From: Lentinula raphanica
Lineage: Eukaryota; Basidiomycota; Agaricomycetes; Agaricales; Omphalotaceae
Assembly (NCBI GenBank): GCA_027919835.1
Contig: JANVFP010000042.1
Span: 337,268 to 401,267, forward strand
Direction of reading: 5' to 3'
Length of the DNA: 64,000 nucleotides
Made by a program: the position numbers and the translations under genes
Shown: positions 1 to 10,651 of the stretch, piece after piece
Layout of the letters: every line of letters begins with the position of its first letter
How positions within the stretch are numbered: the stretch's first letter is position 1
The notes under the pieces: model-generated
Database searches by the model: none
What the model saw: only the letters and a program-made list of their open reading frames with translations
What the model was told of the DNA's origin: nothing

Positions 1-1
1 A

Positions 2-163
2 GCTGGTGGTGCAACTTTTTATGCCAGACTTGGTCTTTCAGAATCTGTGATTATGGCTTTGGGACGTTGGTCTTCTACAGCTTGGAAAATATATATCAGA
101 GACAATCCTACAGTAAGGGCAGAATTACAACTAGCTTCACTCAAACAAGCCCAAAGATCTTGA
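2..163 (+). CDS. Tyrosine recombinase, C-terminal fragment (E1)
   Basis: The last 53 codons of the element-encoded tyrosine recombinase, cut by the window edge; the stop is at 161-163. The fragment starts just after the His-x-x-Arg box (in the intact 335-aa copy H279 and R282) and holds the W305 and Y313 equivalents in GRWSSTAWKIYI. Tyr is the nucleophile that would cut and rejoin DNA during integration of the circular element. The C-terminal tail matches the other copies. Whether the full protein was intact cannot be seen here. Confidence 0.85.
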   Translation, partial: AGGATFYARLGLSESVIMALGRWSSTAWKIYIRDNPTVRAELQLASLKQAQRS

Positions 164-282
164 CACTCTACAATAGTATCATTGTAACACCATCCAATCT
201 GATATACAACCATTTACCTCGCGTCTCATTCACATTTTCTCTCACCACCATCCACCCCTCAACAACATCTCATAGCAATTTA

Positions 283-375
283 TAGCCCTCCATGATCCGC
301 TCTGAATGTTATGGGCTTTGGCCCAGTGTTGGCTAACTTTAACTTCCTGTCCCACCTGAGTGCAAAAGGCAGAGG
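283..375 (+). repeat. B1 repeat of E1
   Basis: 93-bp B repeat beginning TAGCCCTCCATGATCC and ending GGCAGAGG; the same sequence recurs as B2 at 1598-1690. B1 abuts A2 directly, forming the B|A junction that in Ngaro elements is thought to template circle closure. Confidence 0.85.
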
Positions 376-1503
376 TCGACATGAAGGCGGATTCCAAGGG
401 TAGGGAGCCTTTCTGCAGGCCTCTGCAAACAACAGATCATCTCCCAGCAACTATAGTGCACTATTCATCACAACAGGTATGTACATGAAGGTCTTCACCT
501 TCATCATACCTAATGTGTACATGAATACACTTAATTGCTGGCTATCCTCAAGAGCTCTTGCCACTATACTGTGCACGCATACAGAGCTCTATTGCCCCTA
601 CAAGTTGTCTACTATGACCTAGTGATGATACCCAGTCTGTGTGGAGTTATGCACACTTTTTCACCAAAGTGCTCAGAATCTTCTGATAGAGCTTTTGATT
701 TACATTTGGCTCTACACCACGCAGTTCTGGATGGATCCCTTAGGTGTCTTAAGTGAAAATGTGCGGCTCCATGTCCTCTTCGGGATGAGAACAAATTTGA
801 AGGCATTTGGCTCACTGGTTCTCCCGCAATTGTCATTTCAAGTTGCACACTCAAAACCCAAAAAGCGGACTTGAGTGTTATTTCACTCCCAGAGTCTCTA
901 GATCACTCTGGACCATGTCTAGACACATCACATGGGTCTCTGGATATATTTCGGACATTTCCAGTGCTTATGGGGCGCCTGGATCATCAGCTGATAGCTG
1001 CACATGGTCCCATCTTCACATGCATCAGGCATATCATGATGGGGTTGATCTGGTCCTGATGGTAGCTGTTACAGGTGCCAGAGGTCTGAGCAGAGGCCTG
1101 TAAAAGCGAGTTTCATCATCAGTTTTTGATCTCCCATTCTTCCTTTCCTTCCCCCACCATCTCTGACCTGGGTGAGGCTGCCTGCATGTCCCCTTGCTCT
1201 ATTTGAGCTCTGATTTCACTATCCAGCACATTCCTCCATCTGTACAGACTACAGGCCTTCCAGAGGTGTCTCAGATACAGGAATCTGGTATGAAATTTCG
1301 CATTTTTCACCATCAAGACACTGAACAGATACCAAAGCACATCCAGACAGATCTAAGGTGATCAGACACTGTAGAAGTTGATTCCTTTGTTAGATCTTGG
1401 GTTTTTGGTGTCTCAGTGCGCTCTGATCATGTCTGATAAGCCTCTACATTGTACTGACTCTTATCTACATAGATCTAACCTTGATCTACCTGTTTTTCCT
1501 TCA
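376..1503 (+). repeat. A2 repeat of E1
   Basis: 1128-bp A repeat from TCGACATG to TTTTTCCTTCA. It has no convincing coding sequence. A hairpin centred on ATGAAGGTCTTCACCTTCAT lies about 110 bp from its start. Confidence 0.85.
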
Positions 1504-1597
1504 CCCTCCCTCCTCTCCCTCATATCATGTATGTTCTCATTGTTTGTATATATGTAGTGGTATGTAGCTACATCCTTACCTATCCTGTACCATTATG
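1504..1597 (+). repeat. A2-B2 spacer of E1
   Basis: 94-bp pyrimidine-rich then AT-rich spacer (CCCTCCCTCCTCTCCC ... CATTATG). It occurs between A2 and B2 and in solo A-B elements, but not between A1 and gag. Confidence 0.8.
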
Positions 1598-1690
1598 TAG
1601 CCCTCCATGATCCGCTCTGAATGTTATGGGCTTTGGCCCAGTGTTGGCTAACTTTAACTTCCTGTCCCACCTGAGTGCAAAAGGCAGAGG
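1598..1690 (+). repeat. B2 repeat (right terminus) of E1
   Basis: Second 93-bp copy of B, ending at GGCAGAGG, the right end of the element. The next base resumes A-repeat sequence of E2. Confidence 0.85.
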
Positions 1691-2164
1691 CATATCATGA
1701 TGGGTTTGATCTGGTCCTGATGGTGGCTGTTACAGGTGCCAGAGGTCTGAGCAGAGGCCTGTAAAAGCGAGTTTCATCATCAGTTTTTGATCTCCCATTC
1801 TTCCTTTCCTTCCCCCACCATCTCTGACCTGGGTGAGGCTGCCTGCATGTCCCCTTGCTCTATTTGAGCCCTGATTTCACTATCCAGCACATTCCTCCAT
1901 CTGTACAGACTATAGGCCTTCTAGAGGTGTCTCAGATACAGGAATCTGGTATGAAATTTCGCATTTTTCACCATCAAGACACTGAACAGATACCAAAGCA
2001 CATCCAGACAGATCTAAGGTGATCAGACACTGTAGAAGTTGATTCCTTTGTTAGATCTTGGGTTTTTGGTGTCTCAGTGCGCTCTGATCATGTCTGATAA
2101 GCCTCTACATTGTACTGACTCTTATCTACATAGATCTAACCTTGATCTACCTGTTTTTCCTTCA
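1691..2164 (+). repeat. A1 repeat of E2, 3' part
   Basis: The last 474 bp of an A repeat, its 5' part displaced by E1. It runs to CCTTCA and is followed by the 44-bp leader before the gag ATG. No gene is visible in it. Confidence 0.8.
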
Positions 2165-2208
2165 TCCTCCTGCTCTCCCTGAGCACCATCTTCATCTCAA
2201 CACTCTGT

Positions 2209-3268
2209 ATGGCTCCCCATCGCTCTGAATCACCAGATCCTCTTGCTATCCATGCTGCTACACCCTCCATGTCCAAATCTAGCCAGATCCATGCTGATGA
2301 GGCCTCATCTAAGCCCTTCAGACACCTTGATCTTGCTCAAACTCTCCCCCAATCCTTATCCACCAAGATCAGAGCAGATCAGAGTGCTTCTGAGGCCTCT
2401 AGACCCCTCAATCCTGCACAAACTCGCCTCAAACCCTTATCTGATCAGATCAGGCCAGATCAGGCCAGATCAAAGTTGCTCCCTTCCTCTCAAAAGTCCT
2501 CTAACATGCCCACTCACTCTCAGAACACCTCTAGCTCGCTTCCTGAGCGCTCCATGGGCGCTTCTAGCTCCTCTAAACAGGGTAGAGCTCATGTTCACTT
2601 CAGGTCTGTGTCTCCTCTTCCCTCTGATGTTCCATCCTCCTCTGCTGCTCCCCACTTGTCACCTCCTCCCTCCCTTGCTGCCAGGCTCTCTGATGACCCT
2701 GAGCAAGCTCTGGAGTTTCAGGCAGTCAGTGAACAAGCCAGGACTCTGCAGGAAGTTGTTGAACAGTTCAGAAATGAGGAAATCAATGCTATGGAAGCCT
2801 TTAGGGCTATTAGAGATATATCATCCAATGATCCTGTTGTATCCCAAGACTATGTGTCTCAGATCATGGATATTCAGAGAGAGACCAATCAGTTTAAGAG
2901 AGACAAACTCAAAGGGAAGGAGGCTGCTGTTTCAGCAGATCAGACTGCTGTCTCTCAAGAGGATGCTGTCAATGAGGCTGCTTGGGCTAGCATGCAAGCC
3001 CAGATTCAGGACTTGGATGCTGAGCAAGCTCAGCTTGACTCTGGCACTTCTGCTCAAGATTCAGAGCCTATTCTACAGGCTGGGAGAGATGCCTTGGCTA
3101 GGCTTCTTGCCTCTCCTTCACAACCTACTGCTACTGCTTCAATGCTTCCTGCTGCACTTCTTGAAGCTGCTCCTCACTTGGCCCATTTGTCAGGGCCTAC
3201 ATCTCTTCCTGCTCATGTGCAGAAAACTTGGGAGCTCAAGAATCTCTTTGCTGTTGAGAGCAATCTGG
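2209..3268 (+). pseudogene. gag of E2, 5' part (split by E3)
   Basis: The first 353 codons of the family Gag, starting MAPHRSESPD. The N-terminal ~160 residues are rich in Ser, Pro and Gln and look disordered; residues ~165-240 look helical (EQALEFQAVSEQARTL...). The frame is open up to the E3 insertion after GAGAGCAATCTGG and resumes at 9824. The two parts add to 1758 nt, the intact gene length, so the insertion removed and duplicated nothing. Gag is expected to bind and package the element RNA in cytoplasmic particles. A second frame, +1 relative to gag, is also open here. Confidence 0.85.
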
Positions 3269-3361
3269 CCTCTGCCTTTTGCACTCAGGTGGGACAGGAA
3301 GTTAAAGTTAGCCAACACTGGGCCAAAGCCCATAACATTCAGAGCGGATCATGGAGGGCTA
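3269..3361 (-). repeat. B2 repeat (right terminus) of E3
   Basis: 93-bp B repeat in reverse orientation, beginning CCTCTGCCTTTTGC on the plus strand directly after E2 gag sequence. Confidence 0.85.
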
Positions 3362-3455
3362 CATAATGGTACAGGATAGGTAAGGATGTAGCTACATACC
3401 ACTACATATATACAAACAATGAGAACATACATGATATGAGGGAGAGGAGGGAGGG

Positions 3456-4583
3456 TGAAGGAAAAACAGGTAGATCAAGGTTAGATCTATGTAGATAAGA
3501 GTCAGTACAATGTAGAGGCTTATCAGACATGATCAGAGCGCACTGAGACACCAAAAACCCAAGATCTAACAAAGGAATCAACTTCTACAGTGTCTGATCA
3601 CCTTAGATCTGTCTGGATGTGCTTTGGTATCTGTTCAGTGTCTTGATGGTGAAAAATGCGAAATTTCATACCAGATTCCTGTATCTGAGACACCTCTAGA
3701 AGGCCTATAGTCTGTACAGATGGAGGAATGTGCTGGATAGTGAAATCAGGGCTCAAATAGAGCAAGGGGACATGCAGGCAGCCTCACCCAGGTCAGAGAT
3801 GGTGGGGGAAGGAAAGGAAGAATGGGAGATCAAAAACTGATGATGAAACTCGCTTTTACAGGCCTCTGCTCAGACCTCTGGCACCTGTAACAGCCACCAT
3901 CAGGACCAGATCAAACCCATCATGATATGCCTGATGCATGTGAAGATGGGACCATGTGCAGCTATCAGCTGATGATCCAGGCGCCCCATAAGCGCTGGAA
4001 ATGTCCGAAATATATCCAGAGACCCATGTGATGTGTCTAGGCATGATCCAGAGTGATCTAGAGACTCTGGGAGTGAAATAACACTCAAGTCCGCTTTTTG
4101 TGTTTTGAGTGTGCAACTCGAAATGACGATTGCGGGAGAGCCAGTGAGCCAAATGCGTTCAAATTTGTTCTCATCCCGAAGAGGACGTGGAGCCGCACAT
4201 TTTCACTTAAGACACCTAAGGGATCCATCCAGAACTGCGTGGTGTAGAGCCAAATGTAAATCAAAAGCTCTATCAGAAGATTCTGAGCACTTTGGTGAAA
4301 AAGTGTGCATAACTCCACACAGAGTGGGTATCATCACTAGGTCATAGTGGACAAGTTGTAGGGGCAATAGAGCTCTGTATGCGTGCACAGTATAGTGGCA
4401 AGAGCTCTTGAGAGTAGCCAGCAATTAAGTGTATTCATGTACACATTAGGTATGATGAAGGTGAAGACCTTCATGTACATACCTGTTGTGATGAATAGTG
4501 CACTATAATTGCTGGGAGATGATCTGTTGTTTGCAGAGGCCTGCAGAAAGGCTCCCTACCCTTGGAATCCGCCTTCATGTCGA
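3456..4583 (-). repeat. A2 repeat of E3
   Basis: Full 1128-bp A repeat in reverse, ending CTTCATGTCGA on the plus strand and abutting B1. It is longer than A1 of the same element, which has lost about 749 bp. Confidence 0.85.
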
Positions 4584-4676
4584 CCTCTGCCTTTTGCACT
4601 CAGGTGGGACAGGAAGTTAAAGTTAGCCAACACTGGGCCAAAGCCCATAACATTCAGAGCGGATCATGGAGGGCTA
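4584..4676 (-). repeat. B1 repeat of E3
   Basis: 93-bp B repeat between the recombinase 3' region and A2, in reverse orientation. Confidence 0.85.
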
Positions 4677-4795
4677 TAAATTGCTATGAGATGTTGTTGA
4701 GGGGTGGATGGTGGTGAGAGAAAATGTGAATGAGACGCGAGGTAAATGGTTGTATATCAGATTGGATGGTGTTACAATGATACTATTGTACAGTG

Positions 4796-5803
4796 TCAAG
4801 ATCTTTGGGCTTGTTTGAGTGAAGCTAGTTGTAATTCTGCCCTTACTGTAGGATTGTCTCTGATATATATTTTCCAAGCTGTAGAAGACCAACGTCCCAA
4901 AGCCATGATCACAGATTCTGAAAGACCAAGTCTGGCATAAAAAGTTGCACCACCAGCTCTAAGTGAATGTCCACCAAACTCCCTACCAACATAAGCAAAG
5001 AACCTGGATTCAAACCAGGATCTAGTGGGGAGTGTTCCATCTTCACAGAGGAACAATGCAGGCCTGGCTCCATGTAGTTTGTCTCTGATAGTATAGTATT
5101 CCTTGAGTAGAGACACAGGACTAGCCACTGCTTGATGACTTTGGAGAATATCTGTTCCATGGTAAAAAGGATCACTCTTGTGATAAGGCAAATGATAACC
5201 AGCTCTGCCATTCTCAAACTTGAGAGAAGCTCGCTTGATTACCTTACGCCAGTCACGCAGATCATGCTGATTAGGAACAGTAAGTTCACCAATACGGTGA
5301 CAGCCATAGAAGCCACAGCTCATGAGAGTTGCAAACAGAAGATCATCATAGGAGAGATGACGAGAGTCATAGAAGAGTTGTATATGAGATATTTGAAGTG
5401 GAGGTTTCCTCTTGACTGGATCAGCTCTAACTTTCTTGGATCCTCTGATTGTAGCTTGAACCAGAGGATGAGCACGAGACTCATCAAAGTGAGGGTAGAG
5501 TTGTTTGAGAAAGTGACGAGCACCAGAGAGATATTTGGGTCCAGAGGCAATGTGTCTGGATGTGTAGGCAATGTATCTTGAGAGTGTGGATGGAGTAGGA
5601 TCCAGATCAAGTTTGTGTGAGGTGCAGAAGTGGATGTAATCTCTAGCACCTGTAGTATAGTTCTGTTTGGTAGATTTTTCAATGGCATGGGCTTGAAGGA
5701 ATACGACCAAGTCATCTAACTTGTTCAAGTCCATAGGAGGGTGAGCAGAGCGCCCTTGTCTCTTCCTCTGCTCACCCATGGCCTCTAAAAGGACTCTCTC
5801 CAT
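4796..5803 (-). CDS. Tyrosine recombinase (E3)
   Basis: A 335-aa tyrosine recombinase that would integrate the circular DNA copy by cutting and rejoining through a phosphotyrosine link in the nucleus. The catalytic set is visible: Arg170 (in CHRIGELT), His279 and Arg282 (HSLRAGG), Trp305 in the His/Trp position (GRWSS) and Tyr313 (KIYI). The N-terminal ~150 residues, with a Lys/Arg-rich stretch near 122-133, resemble the SAM-like/core-binding region of the class. The ATG lies 19 nt before the RT stop in another frame, which suggests coupled or re-initiated translation. The frame is intact. Confidence 0.92.
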   Translation of the reverse strand: MERVLLEAMGEQRKRQGRSAHPPMDLNKLDDLVVFLQAHAIEKSTKQNYTTGARDYIHFCTSHKLDLDPTPSTLSRYIAYTSRHIASGPKYLSGARHFLKQLYPHFDESRAHPLVQATIRGSKKVRADPVKRKPPLQISHIQLFYDSRHLSYDDLLFATLMSCGFYGCHRIGELTVPNQHDLRDWRKVIKRASLKFENGRAGYHLPYHKSDPFYHGTDILQSHQAVASPVSLLKEYYTIRDKLHGARPALFLCEDGTLPTRSWFESRFFAYVGREFGGHSLRAGGATFYARLGLSESVIMALGRWSSTAWKIYIRDNPTVRAELQLASLKQAQRS

Positions 5804-7512
5804 CGCGCCGGCAGTAGCTCTCTTGGAGGCTCAAAAGTGCGGACGCGGTAGGAGGGGAACTGGAGCTTGAAGTCATCCAGTAGAAGTCTAGATAGAAGGT
5901 CTGCCTTGATGTTGTCCTTGCCAGGAATATGACGAACTCTGATGTCAATACCAGTCTTGAGAACTATACCAGCAATAGCTAAGAGGATGGAGTTGTGTGA
6001 TGATTCTTTGACTGCAAGAGAGCTCAGCACTTGAACTGAGTCTAGGCTATCTGAGAAGAACAGAGCTCTTTTTGGTGGACTAGGTTTGGATGCAATGTGA
6101 TGGAGTCCTGATAAAATAGCTAGAAGCTCCCTGAAGAAGATGTCCACTACTGGGCTGCCAGGAGTAGGATGCACTTGATAGCAAAACCCATTGCTGGCAT
6201 ACACAAAGGACAGTCCTATATTGCTAGCATCAGACCAGCACACAAAGTCTGCTTCACTATCACTCCATGCTTGGGCATCTACAAATCGTATCCCAATGGC
6301 AGACCTGAGCATGTCAGAGAACCAAGTCAGGTCTCTATGCACTTCACCATTGATAGGGATGTGACGAAATTGAAGTGTCTTGCCACTCATTTTGCGATAC
6401 ATTTCAGTGAGAGCAGGCCTGGCCCATGGAAGAACATTGAGTGACCAGTTCAAAGAGCCTGTGAGGTGCTGCCAGTCTCTGAGTGCAGCTTTCCGATTGG
6501 GAGATGAGAGGAATGTCTGAATGGCTTCCACAAGTCCATCTATGGATTCCTGAGTCAAAGAGATGGAGCCTTTCATGATATCTGTCAAGAAGCCAATAAT
6601 CAAGAGCCAGACTCCCCAGTCTTGTTTTCTGTCCTCATAGGGGCAGTCAATCATGTCCCAAAAGACTAGAAGCTGTACTTGTCTCTTGGGATACTTCTTG
6701 CCATGAAAGGTGATCAGATTTCTCTTGAAGTCCCAGCCAAAGAAGTCATCCATGTAGACATATAGATTGGGGATTCCTAGCTTTTCAGTCCCAAACCAGC
6801 ATAGTAGTGCAGACACAGAGCACCAACAGCGAGGAGATGTTCTAGTTCCAAAGACTAATCTCCTAACAATATGAAATCTTCCTTCAACAGATACAACTTG
6901 AGAAAGTTGCCAGAGAGGATGAGCAGGGAGATTGAGGAAAGCTTTAGCTACATCACTCTTGAATAGCACAAGCTCCTCATTGGGATGCTCTTTGATAACA
7001 TCATTGAGCACCTGGCCAAAAGTGTGCATGTCATCATATTTGACTTTGGCCTCCTCTCTAGGGATACCATCATTCAGACCTGATGCAGTTTGGTCCATGA
7101 CAACTCTGGCTTTCCCCTTCTGCCAGACTACAAACATAGGGGAAACCTTCATGCCAGGTAATAGTACAAAATCTTCTGGTAGTGCTTCTGACCACCTCCC
7201 AGCAGCTACCTCCTGATCTCTGTGAGCTTTGAGTGCAGCAATGTCTACTTCCTCAGTGACATAGTTCTCCACCTTCTGCTTGCATTCCTCTTCCCACTCT
7301 GCTTCATAGAAGGGCCAGAATCCTTCTCTCAGTGAGCGAATTACAGAAGCAACAAAGGGCTGATTAGGATGAGTGGATAAGAGGAGTTCCAAGCGGTCCA
7401 CATTGAAAGGAGTTTCAACTTTGATATAATTAGACATAGAGTGCAAAGTAGCAAGAATTTGAGGATTGTTCAAGAGATGTTCAGGAGGTGAAGGCAGAGG
7501 AGGTGCAGTCAT
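5785..7512 (-). CDS. Reverse transcriptase / RNase H (E3)
   Basis: A 575-aa protein from the first ATG after gag (MTAPPLP). The RT domain has the catalytic Asp187 in KSDVAKAF and Asp255/Asp256 in YMDD. RNase H follows, with Asp428 (TDAS in sister copies, here SDAS), Glu462 (RELL), Asp488 (FSDS) and the HIPGKDNIKADLLSR block ending in Asp538. No methyltransferase domain follows, which fits Ngaro rather than DIRS1. The frame stays open upstream through all of gag, so expression as a Gag-RT frameshift product is also possible. It makes the DNA copy and degrades the RNA template. Confidence 0.9.
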   Translation of the reverse strand: MTAPPLPSPPEHLLNNPQILATLHSMSNYIKVETPFNVDRLELLLSTHPNQPFVASVIRSLREGFWPFYEAEWEEECKQKVENYVTEEVDIAALKAHRDQEVAAGRWSEALPEDFVLLPGMKVSPMFVVWQKGKARVVMDQTASGLNDGIPREEAKVKYDDMHTFGQVLNDVIKEHPNEELVLFKSDVAKAFLNLPAHPLWQLSQVVSVEGRFHIVRRLVFGTRTSPRCWCSVSALLCWFGTEKLGIPNLYVYMDDFFGWDFKRNLITFHGKKYPKRQVQLLVFWDMIDCPYEDRKQDWGVWLLIIGFLTDIMKGSISLTQESIDGLVEAIQTFLSSPNRKAALRDWQHLTGSLNWSLNVLPWARPALTEMYRKMSGKTLQFRHIPINGEVHRDLTWFSDMLRSAIGIRFVDAQAWSDSEADFVCWSDASNIGLSFVYASNGFCYQVHPTPGSPVVDIFFRELLAILSGLHHIASKPSPPKRALFFSDSLDSVQVLSSLAVKESSHNSILLAIAGIVLKTGIDIRVRHIPGKDNIKADLLSRLLLDDFKLQFPSYRVRTFEPPRELLPARWRESF

Positions 7513-7642
7513 AGTAGATGTGATACTGGGAGGAATGATGTTACAAGAAGAACTAGCAGAAGACCATAAATAACCACGTCTAAAACGTGGATTAGAAGTA
7601 GATTCAGATGTATCCAATAAATGCTTTGTACCAGCCAGAGAT

Positions 7643-9400
7643 TTAGGCCCTTGAAGAGCGCTTTCTACTCTCTCTGCGACGCTTCTGGAGCTGGTCATAG
7701 CAGGACTGATTGTCAATGGCTCTGTGTTGTTCCCCACACTCACTGCAGTAGCCATGCTTCCTGTTATTAGGACAGGGCTCTGAACACCTCTTCTCATTCC
7801 AAAGGATGCAAGGTGTGTCACGACGCTTTGAACTGGAGGAGGAAGATGATGAACTACTACCAGAAGGCCTCTTCCTAGCAGATAACAGCTCTTTGAGGAG
7901 AAGAGTGTGGAAGCTCTCTGGATTGCCCAAGTCAAATGGAGTGTTGGCAGCCTTCTGCCTAGCTTCTTTATCAACTCTGATAGCAACAGATGGATCATAA
8001 GGGGAAGATCTAAAGTACTCCATGATTTGAGATTTGTATGTCTCCAGCTCATGTTTGCGATGTGGATAAACCTTGAGCAATGGAACAGTCCATGCATCAA
8101 AAACTCGGAGCCATTGGGACTCAGAAGTGACAGGAACAGATTTGAGTACTTGATCCTTACGAACCAGCTTGTACTCTGACCCAAAGTCTCTGCTATCATC
8201 ATAAGTAGATAAGGAGAAGCTAACCAAGGCAGCATAGACCTTGTCAAAGTCAACAAAGCGGTCCTTGACAATGAGGCGCAGCAAGGAGACAGGGAGAGGG
8301 TCAGAGAAAGGCTGAGCAGCCAATAGGGATACAACAGGGTCCAGATTGCTCTCAGCAGCAAAGAGATTCTTGAGCTCCCAAGTTTTCTGCACATGAGCAG
8401 GAAGAGAAGAGGGACCTGATAGATGGGCCAAGTGAGGAGCAGCTTCAAGAAGTGCAGCAGGAAGCATTGAAGCAGTAGCAGTAGGTTGTGTAGGAGAGGC
8501 AAGAAGCCTAGCCAAGGCCTCTCGCCCAGCCTGGAGAATAGGCTCTGAATCTTGAGCAGAAGTGCCAGAGTCAAGCTGAACTTGCTCATCATCCAGTGCC
8601 TGAAGCTGAGCTTGCATACTAGCCCAAGCAGCCTCATTGACAGCATCCTCATGAGAGACAGTATTCTTCTCTGCTGAAACAGCAGCCTCCTTCCCTTTGA
8701 GTTTGTCTCTCTTAAACTGATTGGTCTCTCTCTGAATATCCATGATCTGAGACACATAGTCTTGGGACACAACAGGATCATTGGATGAAATATCTCTAAT
8801 AGCCCTAAAGGCTTCCATAGCATTGAGCTCCTCATTTCTGAACTGTTCAACAACCTCCTGCAGAGTCCTGGCTTGTTCACTGACTGCCTGAAACTCCAGA
8901 GCTTGCTCAGGGTCATCAGAGAGCCTGGCAGCAAGGGAGGGAGGAGGTGACAAGTGGGGAGCAGCAGAGGAGGATGGAACATCAGAGGGAAGAGGAGACA
9001 CAGACCTGAAGTGAACATGAGCTCTACCCTGTTTAGAGGAGCTAGAAGCGCCCATGGAGCGCTCAGGAAGCGAGCTAGAGGTGTTCTGAGAGTGAGTGGG
9101 CATGTTAGAGGACTTTTGAGAGGAAGGGAGCAACTTTGATCTGGCCTGATCTGGCCTGATCTGATCAGATAAGGGTTTGAGGCGAGTTTGTGCAGGATTG
9201 AGGGGTCTAGAGGCCTCAGAAGCACTCTGATCTGCTCTGATCTTGGTGGATAAGGATTGGGGGAGAGTTTGAGCAAGATCAAGGTGTCTGAAGGGCTTAG
9301 ATGAGGCCTGATCAGCATGGATCTGGCTAGATTTGGACATGGAGGGTGTAGCAGCATGGATAGCAAGAGGATCTGGTGATTCAGAGCGATGGGGAGCCAT
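7643..9400 (-). CDS. Gag-like structural protein (E3)
   Basis: An intact 585-aa Gag. The Ser/Pro/Gln-rich N-terminus (to ~160) is followed by a helical region (~165-240), an Ala/Gln-rich linker, a globular capsid-like part (~350-480), a polySer run and a C-terminal Cys/His cluster: C531, C539, C543, H549 (CCCH pattern) and C552, C555, H559, C567 (knuckle-like). A basic tail RRRESRKRSSRA closes it. The cluster predicts RNA binding. The start ATG lies 44 nt after the A1 repeat in this family. Capsid function is inferred from position and zinc modules. Confidence 0.85.
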   Translation of the reverse strand: MAPHRSESPDPLAIHAATPSMSKSSQIHADQASSKPFRHLDLAQTLPQSLSTKIRADQSASEASRPLNPAQTRLKPLSDQIRPDQARSKLLPSSQKSSNMPTHSQNTSSSLPERSMGASSSSKQGRAHVHFRSVSPLPSDVPSSSAAPHLSPPPSLAARLSDDPEQALEFQAVSEQARTLQEVVEQFRNEELNAMEAFRAIRDISSNDPVVSQDYVSQIMDIQRETNQFKRDKLKGKEAAVSAEKNTVSHEDAVNEAAWASMQAQLQALDDEQVQLDSGTSAQDSEPILQAGREALARLLASPTQPTATASMLPAALLEAAPHLAHLSGPSSLPAHVQKTWELKNLFAAESNLDPVVSLLAAQPFSDPLPVSLLRLIVKDRFVDFDKVYAALVSFSLSTYDDSRDFGSEYKLVRKDQVLKSVPVTSESQWLRVFDAWTVPLLKVYPHRKHELETYKSQIMEYFRSSPYDPSVAIRVDKEARQKAANTPFDLGNPESFHTLLLKELLSARKRPSGSSSSSSSSSSKRRDTPCILWNEKRCSEPCPNNRKHGYCSECGEQHRAIDNQSCYDQLQKRRRESRKRSSRA

Positions 9401-9444
9401 ACAGAGTGTTGAGATGAAGATGGTGCTCAGGGAGAGCAGGAGGA

Positions 9445-9823
9445 TGAAGGAAAAACAGGTAGATCAAGGTTAGATTGAGACACCAAAAACCCAAAGTAAA
9501 TCAAAAGCTCTATCAGAAGATTCTGAGCACTTTGGTGAAAAAGTGTGCATAACTCCACACAGAGTGGGTATCATCACTAGGTCATAGTGGACAAGTTGTA
9601 GGGGCAATAGAGCTCTGTATGCGTGCACAGTATAGTGGCAAGAGCTCTTGAGAGTAGCCAGCAATTAAGTGTATTCATGTACACATTAGGTATGATGAAG
9701 GTGAAGACCTTCATGTACATACCTGTTGTGATGAATAGTGCACTATAATTGCTGGGAGATGATCTGTTGTTTGCAGAGGCCTGCAGAAAGGCTCCCTACC
9801 CTTGGAATCCGCCTTCATGTCGA
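9445..9823 (-). repeat. A1 repeat (left terminus) of E3, deleted
   Basis: 379 bp of the 1128-bp A repeat. Two deletions remove sequence on either side of GAGACACCAAAAACCCA. The terminal CTTCATGTCGA is present and is followed directly by E2 gag sequence at 9824. Confidence 0.85.
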
Positions 9824-10521
9824 ACCCTGTTGTATCACTGTTGGCTGCTCAGCCTTTCTCTGACCCTCTCCCTGTCTCTCTGCTTCGCCTCATTGTCAAG
9901 GACCGCTTTGTTGACTTTGATAAAGTCTATGCTGCACTGGTCAGCTTCTCCTCATCTACTTATGATGATAGCAGAGACTTTGGGTCAGAGTACAAGCTGG
10001 TTCGTAAGGATCAAGTACTCAAGTCTGTTCCTGTCACTTCTGAGTCCCAGTGGCTCCGAGTTTTTGATGCTTGGACTGCTCCATTGCTCAAAGTTTATCC
10101 ACATCGAAAAATTGAGCTGGAGACATACAAATCTCAAATCATGGAGTACTTTAGATCTTCCCCTTATGATCCATCTATTGCTATCAGGGTTGATAAAGAA
10201 GCTAGGCAGAAGGCTGCCAACACTCCATTTGATCTGGGCAATCCAGAGAGCTTCCACACTCTTCTGCTCAAAGAGTTGTTATCTGCTAGAAAGAGGCCTT
10301 CTGGTGGTGGCCAATCTTCTTCCTCTCCCAGTTCAAAGCGTCGTGACACACCTTGTATCCTCTGGAATGAGAAGAGGTGTTCAGAGCCCTGTCCTAATAA
10401 CAGGAAGCATGGCTACTGCAGTGAGTGTGGGGAACAGCACAGAGCCATTGACAACCAGTCCTGCTATGACCAGCTCCAAAAGCGTCGCAGAGAGAGTAGA
10501 AAGCGCTCTTCAAGGGCCTAA
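9824..10521 (+). pseudogene. gag of E2, 3' part
   Basis: Continues E2 gag from codon 354 after the E3 insertion and ends with the Cys/His cluster (CILWNEKRC ... CSECGEQH) and basic tail. The sequence resumes at ACCCTGTTGTATC with no duplicated bases. A local ATG upstream of the junction (9802) belongs to E3's terminal repeat and is not a real start. The gene was intact before E3 landed. Confidence 0.85.
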
Positions 10522-10651
10522 ATCACTGGCTGGTACAAAGCATACTCTGGACTCTGCCCAATCTGCTTCAAATCCACGTTTTAGACGTGGTTATCTATGG
10601 TCTTCTTCTAGTTCATCTTGTAATATTATTCCTCCCAGTATCACATCTACA

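Larger units (their letters stand above)
1..1690 (+). mobile_element. E1: Ngaro-type YR retrotransposon, 3' part
   Basis: This is the right end of a family member that begins before the window. It shows the recombinase C-terminus, then B1 (283-375), A2 (376-1503, 1128 bp), a 94-bp spacer and B2 (1598-1690). The end GGCAGAGG at 1690 is followed directly by sequence from the middle of another element's A repeat, so E1 is nested in A1 of E2. Confidence 0.85.
3269..9823 (-). mobile_element. E3: Ngaro-type YR retrotransposon, coding-intact, A1 shortened
   Basis: A complete insertion on the minus strand in gag of E2. In plus-strand order: B2 (3269-3361), spacer, A2 (3456-4583), B1 (4584-4676), recombinase, RT/RNase H, gag and A1 (9445-9823). 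A1 is only 379 bp because two deletions flank a retained piece near 9477-9495. All three reading frames are intact. The flanks CAATCTGG and ACCCTGTTG rejoin exactly, with no duplication. Confidence 0.9.

Noticed and set aside
376..1503. Small open frames of 60-98 codons in the A repeats, conserved in all copies
   Set aside because: They lie on both strands, overlap each other, and are conserved only because the DNA is repeated; changes between copies include amino-acid replacements and truncations with no sign of protein constraint.
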